Positions 55,201-64,000 of a stretch of 64,000 nt of DNA are shown here, piece by piece. The DNA lies in contig CM061132.1 in NCBI GenBank assembly GCA_030789695.1, positions 154,734,817-154,798,816 of the forward strand, given 5' to 3'. Numbering within the stretch: position 1 is the stretch's first letter; each line of letters begins with the position of its first letter. The stretch is from Scilla litardierei (Eukaryota; Streptophyta; Magnoliopsida; Asparagales; Asparagaceae). The position numbers were made by a program, and so were the translations under genes. The notes below the pieces were generated by a model. It was not told the DNA's origin and searched no databases. It was given only the letters and a program-made list of their open reading frames with translations.

Positions 55201-55958
55201 TAAAAGAAGATCGAGAGAATACCTAGCAAAAAGAAGACGGACCGAGGAAGCAATCGAAACAGTAGCTCCGGCAACATTAGCAATGACGGCGACGACAGTC
55301 GGAAGATCAAGGAAGTAGAGCTCGAAGAAATTTGAGATCAGAAGACAACTATCACTGGATCCACTCACCCCCGACTTAGCAAGCGATGGATCATCCCCGC
55401 CGTTGAAACTCCGTAACGTGGCGCCGATCCAAGCCAATCTGACGCCTCGACTGCCACTCACGATCGCGTCAGCCACACGTCGTCCCTCGGATGGCTGGGA
55501 TGCCTCGATTTCTTCCTGCCCTTCAAATCGAAATGATGACGTTGAAGCGGTGGGCGGGGTTTTCGAGATAACTCCCGCCACTTCCCAGGTCAGAAAGAAA
55601 ATCGCCCCGTCCTTTCCAGACAAATTAAGAGATGGTGCGTCATCCGAACTGAGTCGGGCTTCCGCCTCGAGCTCGAATGATGGGACAATTGTTACGACCT
55701 AAAGATCGTGATACCACGACATTCCATCCAAGTTTGCCAGACACAACAAGCTCGCCCCTCCTACGCAAAGTCCACCACGACTAGCGGGAGGGCGCTCTAC
55801 GTCCCCACCTCGCCGATTAATCGCGTGTTTCCCCTTAGCCCGCACGTCTCCCATGGACCATGGAGCCCGCCTCGATTGGTGAGAAGGGCGCACTCTGCCT
55901 CGAACCTCGCCAGTTGGGCGCTAACTTTCCTCCAAGCTCGCCAGGTATACAATCAGGA

Positions 55959-56206
55959 TGTTAAACGAGTCTTCCGAAGCTCCCGCAACTATCTACCTAC
56001 TTACCTATTCTTTAGCATGAATATTCTGTATCATAACTATCTACCTACCTACTTACCTAGTCTGATCACAATCCCATATATGTAGGGATATTCTGTATCA
56101 ATTATGATCACAATCCCATATATGTAGGATTAGTTGTTATGAATCTCATGTATATATACTTCCAGTATTATCAATACAAAATATGGTTCTACAAAATCTT
56201 CTAATA
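55959..56206 (+). repeat. 5' LTR of the Ale-like element
   Basis: Starts TGTTAAACGAGTC; ends CTTCTAATA just before TGGTATCAGAGC. Contains two copies of ATCACAATCCCATATATGTA (about 56067 and 56108). Nearly identical to 60027-60273. Confidence 0.92.
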
Positions 56207-56218
56207 TGGTATCAGAGC
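56207..56218 (+). other. Primer-binding site, initiator tRNA-Met
   Basis: TGGTATCAGAGC immediately after the LTR. Confidence 0.92.
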
Positions 56219-56338
56219 GATATTAATCAACAATATTGCCTTCTTCCTCTCCTATTTTCTTGCTGCGAAATCCTGCTGCCCACTGCTCTCATTCAACTGC
56301 AAAACTCAAGCAGTGCTTCATTTTTTTGTCAATTCATC

Positions 56339-59300
56339 ATGGCTGATCAAATTCTCAACCTTGATCAAAATTTCAACACCCCTCGTTGTGGCTGATCAAC
56401 TGCAACCAAGAGCTGCAACCAAGAGCTTGACATACACATTCCAATTGTGGAATCTGCCGCCCTCAACACTTCCAGGAATTCAACATGGAATGATCGACAC
56501 ACTGTCACTCCCTAATCTAATTGCCCAACTGGAAAGCGATCGCGTCCTTTCTGCGATCACTGCAATCGTCACGGTCACACCCGAGCCACTTGTTATCAGC
56601 TGCACGGATTTCCCGAAGGCCAAGTGAAGCGTCCAGCACCTCAACGTAATCCTCCGGTGGCAACAAATAATCATATCACCACTGAGCAGTACAACAAGTT
56701 GATGGCTCTCCTCGCGAATGAAACTTCAGTTGGTAATTCTGCACATTTAGCAGGTAATATTTTCTTTTCTGCACATTTAGTAGATAAAGTTCTAACTTGT
56801 GCATCTTCTTCTTGGATTATTGATTCTGGCGCATCAAATCACATATGCACATCACTTGCATTATTCTCATCTTATTATGCATTGCAAAATCATTTATCAG
56901 TTCAAATGCCCGATGGATCATTGGCATCAGTAACTCATATTGGAGTTATCAAACATTCTCCAAATCTCATTCTCAAAGAAGTATTTTATATTCCATCTTT
57001 CAAATTTAATTTATTATCTGTCTCCCAGATAACTCGATATATTGATTGTGTAGTCACATTTTTTCATACTCACTGCCTATTTCAGGACCGTTCCTCGAAG
57101 GCGAAGATTGGTCGGGGTAGTTTGCAAAATGGACTTTTCTATCTGGATGATGTTCCTGCTTTAAATAATGCATTTTCTTTCAAAGAATGTAATAAATTTG
57201 ACTTATGACATTCACGCCTGGTCATCCCGGGAATTCTCATTTTAAATTCCTTGTAAGCAATTTTCCTGATATTGTTTCAAATAAGAATTTTACTTTTGAT
57301 ATTTGTCCACAAGCTAAGCAATCTCGTCAATCATTTTCTAACAGTAGTTCTCGTTCTTCTAAATGTTTTGAATTGATTCATATAGACATATGTGGACCTT
57401 TTTCTGTTCCATCTCTGAATGGATCTCGCTTTTTTTTAACTATTGTTGATGATTATTCGCGATGTACCTGGATATATCTCATGAAAAATAAGTCCGACAC
57501 TTTTCGCATGATTATCCATTTCTTTAATCAAATTAATAGACAATTTAATAGCAGCATTTCCAAAATCAACACTGGAAACGGTGGCATATTCCTTCTGCAA
57601 CTCCAAATCATTCGCTCAGACAATGGAGCTGAATTTCTTTGCGCCAAATTTCAAAATTGGTGTTCTACTCATGTCATTATTCATCAACGTAGTTGTGTTG
57701 CCACACCCCAACAAAATGGGATCGTTGAACGTAAGCATCGCCATCTTCTCGATGTTGCTCGAGCCTTGCGCTTTCAAAGTCGTCTTCCTCTCCCATTCTG
57801 GGAAGAGTGTATTCTTACTGATGCATTTCTTATAAATAAATTACCAGCAAAAGTTCTTAATTTTAAATCTCCTCATGAAATATTATTTGGCACATCTCCA
57901 TCATATTCTTCACTCCGAGTTTTTGGATGTTTGTGTTTCGCCAAAAATATGTATATTCGACATAAGTTTGATTCTCGGGCCAAACCTGGCATCTTCGTTG
58001 GCTACCCTTTTGGTCAAAAAGGATATCGAATTTATGATCCATCTACTCGTCACATTTATGTCTCTCGCGATGTTGTTTTTCATGAATCACACTTCCCTTA
58101 TAGTAACACATTGCCAACTCCTCATTCGACTCCTCCACCGATAAGTATCATTCTTTTAAATGATGACCAAATGGATCCTGTCATTCCCTCGAACTCTTCT
58201 CAAATTGACCCTCCTATTCAACCACCATCTCCTGTGCAGGCTACTATTGACTCCCCTCAGGAATTGAGTCCAACTTCTTCTCATGTGCCTATCACTACTG
58301 ATTCTACCTCCTCAAGATCCGTACGACCTTCGCGAGTTCGAGGTCCTCCACCTCGCTTAAGTGACTTCATATGCTCAAATGTCTTCCCCTCTACTCAATT
58401 TCCCCTTTCCAACCACTTCTCTTTAAACACATTGAGTTCCTCTCATCTTGATTTTGTATCCACGATCATTGATCACACTGAACCGCAAACTTATTCTCAA
58501 GCGGTTAAGTCGTCTCACTGGCGTACTGCCATGTCATCTGAAATTCAAGCTATTGAGCGTAATCGTACTTGGTCTCTTTGCCCCTTACCTCCTGGCAAAT
58601 TACCCATCGGTTGTAAATGAGTTTACAAGATCAAATATAATTCCGATGGATCTATTGAGCGTCACAAAGCACGTCTCGTTGCAAAAGGATACAATCAAAT
58701 TGAAGGGATTGATTATCATGATACGTTTGCACCTGTTGCGAAACTTGTTACTGTTCGCCTACTCCTTTCCATCGCGGCTATTCATGGATGGACCCTTCAC
58801 CAACTTGATGTCAATAATGCTTTTCTCCAAGGCGACCTTCATGAAGAAGTTTACATGAAACTTCCTCCAGGTTTTCATCATAAGTATGATAATCATGTTT
58901 GTAAACGACACAAATCTCTATATGGACTCAAACAGGCCTCTCGTCAATGGATTTCGAAATTTTCTTCCACTCTAATATCACGTGGATTCCATCAGTCTAC
59001 CTCAGATTACAGTCTTTTTACATATATCAGAGGTAAAATTTCTGTATTTGTCCTTGTTTATGTTGATGACATTATTATCACTGGAAACAATCTCGCGGTC
59101 ATCCATAAAACTAAACAATTTCTTGCCAGTTCCTTTTCCATTAAGGATCTAGGCACTCTCCGATACTTTCTTGGTATTGAAGTCTCTCGCTCCAACAAAG
59201 GTAACCTTTTATGTCAACGTAAATACACTCTTGACATTCTCTCTGATTCATGACAACTAGGTTGTCGTCCATCATTTTTCCCTATGGAACAAAACCTTCA

Positions 59301-59998
59301 TTTACTTCCAGATGATGTTACACCACTTCCCGACCCCTCTATTTATCGTCGTCTTGTGGGTCGTCTTCTCTATTTGACTGTCACTCGGCCTGATATTCAG
59401 TATGTCGTTAATACTCTTAGCCAATCATGCAAAATCCATGTTCAACTCACCTCGATGCAGCTCATCGAGTTCTCCGCTACCTAAAAGGTTCTGTTGGTAA
59501 GGGCATACTACTATCAGCTACTAGTTCTCTTTCTCTAGTTGGTTTTGCTGATTCTGATTGGGCTGGATGCCCCATTACCCGTCGTTCTACCACTGGATAC
59601 ATCACAATGCTTGGACCTAGTCCTATTTCATGGAAGACTAAGAAACAACCCACTGTTTCACGTCCTTCCGCCGAGGCCGAATATCGATCTCTTGCAACTC
59701 TCACTGCGGAGATACAATGGCTCAAGTATCTTCTTTGCGACCTTGGCTTCCCTCCTCAACAACCAATCACTGTTTATTGTGACAACCAAGCTGCCCTTCA
59801 CATTGCCAGCAACCCGGTTTTTCATGAGCTTACAAACCATATTGAACTTGATTGCCACTTCGTCCGTGAAAAGATTATTTCCGGCCTTATTTCCGCCGAC
59901 GACTTACGTTCTTCTGACTAACTTGCTGATATATTTACAAAGCCGCTTGGCGCGGATGCTTTTCATCGCATTATTTCCAAGTTGGGCATGCTCGACAT
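56339..59998 (+). pseudogene. Ale-type copia polyprotein, pseudogene
   Basis: The ATG region at 56339 gives only a short gag remnant. The CCHC knuckle (CDHCNRHGHTRATC) is readable at about 56552-56593. Protease IIDSGASNH lies at about 56818-56844. A TGA (57206-57208, expected Trp) and a one-base shift precede the pre-integrase HPGN. Integrase covers 57230-58080, with IRSDNGAEF and PQQNGIVERKHRH. A TGA at 58618-58620 replaces the Trp before [11 protein letters not shown]. Reverse transcriptase has [14 protein letters not shown] and [10 protein letters not shown] (about 59059-59088); a TGA lies at about 59251. A frameshift near 59425 precedes RNase H (FADSDWAGC, SAEAEYRSLA). A TAA at 59919-59921 stands where Gln is expected before LADIFTKPL. 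Confidence 0.92.
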
Positions 59999-60026
59999 AT
60001 CTCTCCCGACTCCAACTTGACGGGGG

Positions 60027-60273
60027 GTGTTGAACGAGTCTTCCGAAGCTCCCGCAACTATCTACATACTTACCTATTCTTTAGCATGAATTTTTTGTAT
60101 CATAACTATCTACCTACCTACTTACCTAGTCTGATCACAATCCCATATATGTAGGGATATTCTGTATCAATTATGATCACAATCCCATATATGTAGGATT
60201 AGTGTTATGAATCTCATGATATATACTTCCAGTATTATCAATACAAAATATGGTTCTACCAAATCTTCTAATA
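60027..60273 (+). repeat. 3' LTR of the Ale-like element
   Basis: Starts TGTTGAACGAGTC after the purine tract and ends CTTCTAATA before CAGGA. Only a few differences from the 5' LTR. Confidence 0.92.
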
Positions 60274-61109
60274 CAGGACACCCGCTATCTGCCAGAAGCG
60301 ACCAAGTAACTCATAAGTGGCCCCGTTCCTCGGACGCACCTCGAAGACCCTTTGGCTCATCGGACACGACAAACGACCTTGTACAAGGATGCCACTGGCA
60401 CTTCCGCCGCTCGACAGCTTGACAAAGCACCCCCTAGCCGCTGCACCGCCTGACCATTTGGTGCTTTCGGCTCTAACACTCTGACAAAGCGCCCCTGGCC
60501 TTTGTGCTGTCTGACAAAAGTATGGCTGACACGCACAGCTCTGACATCCTCGGCCGAAGCTTTCGCACTCTGACGCGCCAGCTCAACATGCCAGGGCAGC
60601 CCTACCTAACTGCATCCATCGGCTATAAATACCTCTTGACCTCCATCGAGAGAAGGGTTGGTAAATTGATTCTCAAACTCTCACTCACTCACAAGAGCAA
60701 AGGTTATCCACATCTTTGTTCTTCCATTATAGCTCGCCACACAAGGTCAATCTACTTTCGTTCGACCTACGTGTCTGGCCTCCTTTTCTTAGCCCTAACA
60801 CTAACTTAGGCATCAGAGAGGCCAAGTGTTGGAACCCAATCCGGCCTTTCTGACGAGCTGCTCCGTGCACAGGTTGGTTCCTTCCAAAAAGTGAGCGACC
60901 GTCGACCTACTCGTGGTGATCGGCGGACAAGCGACGGACTCGCTTGATCGATCCGGAGATCGACCTACGAAGGGTGCCTAGCCTCACCACTCCCTCACCA
61001 CGTGTAAACGACCCTCCCGATCATCCCTCAACTTGTAACCACCGTGCCCTTGGTTCCACTCAACACAAATTTATTGTACGCGGATCTTACGCCGCAACAC
61101 CTTCAAAAT

Positions 61110-61680
61110 GAGCTTTTCAGTTAACTCATTAATATCCCACTTGTTTTTTATAGTGTGATAATTGATTTGGAAAGCTTTATACTCAGAAGATAATGAATTC
61201 AATATAAACTGAATAAGGAATCATCCACTTGCATTCCTAATGACTTAAGTCTTGCTGCAATGTTTGTCATCTTAATGATATGTTCTTGCATGCTCTTAGT
61301 TATATTGAACTTCATGGACATAAGTTGAGACATTACTGCACCACAAATACTTATCCATAGAACGAAAACGTTCTTCCACAAGCTTAAGATATTCACTTGC
61401 TTTTTCAGTTTGTGGAATTGTGGTCTTTATGTTATTTGCTATGGTCATTCGCATAAACATCAAGCTTAACCTATTAGACCATTCCTAACACTTCATTTTG
61501 AACTTCTCATCATCAGTGATGTCATCTGTGATAATATTAGGCTTTTCCTTTAAGTAAAGCCAAGTCAAGATCCAAGACACTTAAGTGAAACTTGATTTGC
61601 TCACTCCATTTGGAAAAGTTCAAGCCATTAAGTACGGTCATGAATGAGGTTTGCGAATGAACGGTAACAGCTGCAAAAAC
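61110..61680 (-). pseudogene. Copia gag fragment (UBN2-like), pseudogene
   Basis: Minus-strand pieces match the copia gag family: FSKWSEQIKFHLSVLDLDLA (about 61630-61570), then a frameshift and a stop, KASEYLKLVEERFRSMDKYL (about 61410-61350), and MSMKFNITKSMQEHIIKMTN with ARLKSLGMQVDDS (61325-61205). No other domains of this element are present nearby. It may belong with the copia end at 63.1-64.0 kb only if rearranged. Confidence 0.7.
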
Positions 61681-63117
61681 ATATGCATCATAAAATGCTT
61701 AAAGTTATAATAACTGAGATAAATTGTAGTTTTTCTTTGGAAAATTCCACAATATATCGTCATAAGTAAATGCCAGAAAATTATTCATAAGAAATTGAAC
61801 ATATCAAATAAGTATACATTGACATCTTTGGATAATCAAAATATATCTAATTCAAGAGTTTAATTTTCATTCTTTTGTCCATTGATCTTAGACAATTTAA
61901 ATTATCTTTAGGAAATTTTAACCTTACCAATTAACTGACGTTTATTCTTCAAATACTTATTGTGCATTTAATTTCATTAGTGACATGAATAATCAAATAT
62001 ACATTTGCAGGAAATAAACATAATAAATTTTGGTCACTTTGACGTACCTAAATTCTTTAAACATAAGACATAATATAAAACAAATCCAATTCTCAAGATT
62101 AAAAACTTTCCTAAACATGAGCAGAATTCTTTGTTTTAAGTAAATTATTAGTTTTGCTCATCAAATAATAATGCGATTTATTGGCCCATCAAAATATTAA
62201 GGCTAAACTATTAAGAATGTACAAGTGCCCATAATAATTTGCCTTCTTAATTAATCAAAATCGTAATCAAGTTAATCAGAACATTATCAAAACATAATTA
62301 AACATTTAATTCATGTCAAGTGATGATCCGTGTAGCCTCTGTTTCATTATTCAGGCCTAGTTGCCCCATTGCAAAATGCAAAACCAACAGACCCATGTTG
62401 ATCAAATGGATGAGCCCAAAACCCACATGCGCACATGCGTGCTAACTGCAACGCCAGGCGGGCCATAAAACGATGGTCAAGGCCCACAGGCTGACACATT
62501 AATGTTTTTGATTAATAACTATTAATTCATCGGTATTTAATCAAAACGCACAGGTGGACAGGCCGCAACAAAGTGACAGAATAATTATTGCTGAAATAAG
62601 TGGCGGGCCGCAGGGCAAGTTCTGTAATAATTAAGTGATTTAAACATAATAATTAAGTGACAAAAACTCAATTAATTACATTACAGGAAAGTTAATAATT
62701 ATGATCGAAATAAAGAGAAAATCATGTATAGATGAATAGATTAAAAAGCAGTTTCCTAATTATCTAACATAATGGTGTCAAGACATTTAATGAAGTGCAG
62801 AGAATTAGCTGCATACACAAAGCCAGCATTGTGTTGTGCACAGAAAACAACATAAATATATTTCTCAGCGGCATCTAAACAAAGATATCTCATTCGGCGT
62901 ATTGGTCTTCAGGTTAATGCATGCATTCTGCTGGTTGCAGGATCAAAGCCTACAAGCTTCAGTTTCTTCATTTTTTAATTTATAATTATAAATCATGCAA
63001 ACATCGCCATATTAATTAGTTATTAAGCATAAATGAATTAGTGATAACTTTAACGGCATACAAATTGTGTACGCCATAACTAAGAGACAAGATAATTAGG
63101 AAACATAAACATCAATT
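61681..63117 (+). other. AT-rich intron DNA, no gene
   Basis: Long AT-rich stretch with TTAATTA and AATAATTAAG words. No LTR ends or protein domains recognised. Parts could be untranslated leader of the copia whose gag fragment lies at 61.1-61.7 kb. Confidence 0.35.
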
Positions 63118-63469
63118 TGTTAGGAAATAGATAGAATGAGTAACCATGGCTTAAAGCTATGGTACTCTATTTATTCATATGAGTGGAAAACAAAGAGTCA
63201 TGGGATACCAAAATACATAGTATACCAAAGGTCCTATAATTAAACTCACTAATGATGGACTAATGGAGGGATATGATGAGGGGAGGCCAAAGGCCTCCCT
63301 CATTCATAACACTCCTATTTATCCATCCATTACTTTGGTCTTAGCGTAATTTGCTAAGGGGGTGTATACTTCTGGATCCAGAGTAATCGTGTTTGCCTCG
63401 TTAAAACCTTAGTTGTGGAAAACTCAGTAGGAGAAACCAACAGCTTAAGGAAAAAGAGTGCAACATACA
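63118..63469 (-). repeat. 3' LTR of an Ivana/Oryco-like copia (352 bp)
   Basis: The minus strand starts TGTATGTTGCACTC at 63469 and ends TTTCCTAACA at 63118. A GGATAAGGGGGAGTAACT purine tract lies directly upstream (63470-63487). The segment with TCCTACTGAGTTTTCC and TTTTAACGAGGCA is typical of this LTR group. Confidence 0.7.
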
Positions 63470-63496
63470 AGTTACTCCCCCTTATCCATACAAGCT

Positions 63497-64000
63497 TCAG
63501 GCTTGTAGGTCTTTCAGCTGTCTCATACCGATTCCTTTTACAAGTTTTACAAAAATACATCTCGATAAAGATTTAGTAAAAAGATCAGCTAAGTTGTTGC
63601 AGGACTGGATCTGTTGAATCTTGACCTCATCGTTCTTCTGTAGATCGTGTGTCCAGAAGAATTTGGGAGAAATGTGTTTTGTTCTGTCGCCTTTGATGTA
63701 GCCCTTTTTGAGTTGTGCTATGCATGTTGTGTTATCTTCAAATAAGACAGTGGGCTCAAGATCACCAGTCTTCAGGCCGGTGGTATCAAGGATATGTTGG
63801 ACGACGGAGCGAAGCCAGAAACACTCTTTGCTTGCTTCGTGGATGGCAATGAGTTCAATGTGGTTGGATGATGTCGCTTTCGTGATTTGCTTTAATCTCC
63901 ATGAAATAGCAGTCCCGCCATAGGTAAACACAGCCAGTTTGTGATTTTGCTGTGTGAGGATCAGATAGGTAACCTGCATCAGCATAACCAAGTAACTGGG
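63497..64000 (-). pseudogene. Copia RNase H and C terminus, partial
   Basis: Minus-strand RNase H sequence contains TYGGTAISWRLKQITKATSS, LFEDNTTCIAQLKKGYIKGD, RTKHISPKFFWTHDLQKN and NNLADLFTKSL, as in Ivana/Oryco-type copia. Near 63925 the frame changes (the upstream GYADAGYLSDPH reads in another phase), apparently through loss of two bases in a T run. The rest of the polyprotein lies beyond the window. The C terminus (GMRQLKDL) precedes the purine tract and LTR. Confidence 0.85.

Larger units (their letters stand above)
55959..60273 (+). mobile_element. Ty1/copia retrotransposon, Ale/Retrofit-like (4,315 bp)
   Basis: LTRs of 248 and 247 bp, a perfect 5-bp duplication CAGGA (55954-55958 and 60274-60278), an initiator-tRNA-Met primer site directly after the 5' LTR, and a GGGGGG purine tract before the 3' LTR. 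Short LTRs, [10 protein letters not shown] and DWAGCPITRRSTTGYI fit the Ale lineage. It is sense to the kinase gene and inserted into the Tat-like LTR. It is shorter than full-length Ale elements because most of gag is missing. Confidence 0.93.
53060..61099 (+). mobile_element. Ty3/gypsy Tat-like element, 3' part with antisense gene
   Basis: It comprises an internal region with a minus-strand gene (53193-55200) and a 3' LTR (55690-61099) split by an Ale-type copia. Genes antisense to the element and placed before the 3' LTR are a known trait of some Tat-lineage elements. The pol region and 5' LTR are absent; the left edge abuts a copia LTR. A perfect small hairpin, CCGTGCCC/GGGCACGG, lies near 53092-53110 at the junction. 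Confidence 0.6.
55690..61099 (+). repeat. 3' LTR of the Tat-like element, split by the Ale element
   Basis: Starts TGTTACGACC (55690) and ends GCCGCAACA (61099). Without the insertion it is about 1,090 bp (55690-55958 plus 60279-61099). A CTATAAATACC promoter lies at 60623-60633, with transcribed-leader-like sequence after it. There is no primer site after 61099, which fits a 3' rather than a 5' LTR. Confidence 0.6.
52400..64000 (+). other. Giant intron 4 of the kinase gene (open at window end)
   Basis: A clear GTAAGC donor at 52400 is not followed by any sequence resembling the expected next exon (ARPLFKDRRKF region in relatives). Transposons fill 52.6-64.0 kb. The alternative is that the gene is truncated by these insertions; the window cannot decide. 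Confidence 0.65.

Noticed and set aside
55003..55623. 206-codon minus-strand frame
   Set aside because: It overlaps the conserved antisense gene in another phase; its composition is GC-driven and no domain is seen. An upstream exon of that gene cannot be fully excluded.
52400..64000. Next exon of the PBL27-like gene
   Set aside because: I looked for the expected kinase C-lobe sequence after exon 4 and found none in frame beside an acceptor; all recognisable coding sequence is transposon.

Overview
The window is nuclear DNA of a flowering plant with a large, transposon-rich genome. The only ordinary host gene I can support is a receptor-like cytoplasmic kinase close to Arabidopsis PBL27. Its first four coding exons lie on the + strand at 29082-29220, 30471-30667, 30879-31068 and 52008-52399. 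Splice sites and reading phase agree throughout. Intron 3 is 20,939 bp, and intron 4 runs past the window end (at least 11.6 kb) without a recognisable next exon. Almost everything else is mobile DNA, much of it nested. I cannot place the organism below angiosperm. There are no prokaryotic features, rRNA, tRNA or CRISPR features.

Layout. 1-4858: a minus-strand, gag-only LTR element with a tRNA-Asp primer site and nearly identical LTRs. 4859-13540: two related Ty1/copia-type LTRs in opposite orientation, enclosing a dead hAT transposase gene (6187-8829) and a short LTR (8830-9708); the right-hand LTR is split by a 2,565-bp solo LTR with a TTTAG target duplication (10287-12851). 13670-14152: GT/GA-rich simple sequence. 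14160-17204 and 17208-28293: two PIF/Harbinger-type DNA transposons joined head to tail across one TTA. The second is 11.1 kb. It carries a broken DDE transposase, a broken Myb/SANT-like ORF1, about 44 copies of a 69-70 bp tandem repeat, a palindromic MITE between (TA)n tracts, and an intact 152-codon GRF zinc-finger gene with a C-terminal membrane helix. The first carries a decayed copy of that GRF gene at the equivalent 3' position. This recurrent third gene is the best candidate here for an undescribed component.

28294-52399: kinase gene. Its third intron holds a complete Tork-type copia element (31923-37153, duplication AAACG), a small TRIM-like element (37.5-38.7 kb), a 30-base G run, SIRE-like and other LTR fragments, and a non-autonomous hAT (47379-48607, duplication ATTACATA) carrying a GC-rich genic-looking segment. 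52400-64000: intron 4, holding a copia LTR with its polypurine tract and the 3' part of a Ty3/gypsy Tat-like element. The Tat-like part has an antisense gene with a PF04195-type domain and a coiled coil, and its LTR is split by a complete Ale-type copia element (55959-60273, duplication CAGGA). A copia gag fragment and an Ivana/Oryco-like copia 3' end follow.

Most identifiable stop codons in the copia and GRF pseudogenes look like C-to-T (or complementary G-to-A) transitions, as expected from deamination of methylated transposon DNA. Exon joins, element boundaries and families were worked out by eye; no database search was run.
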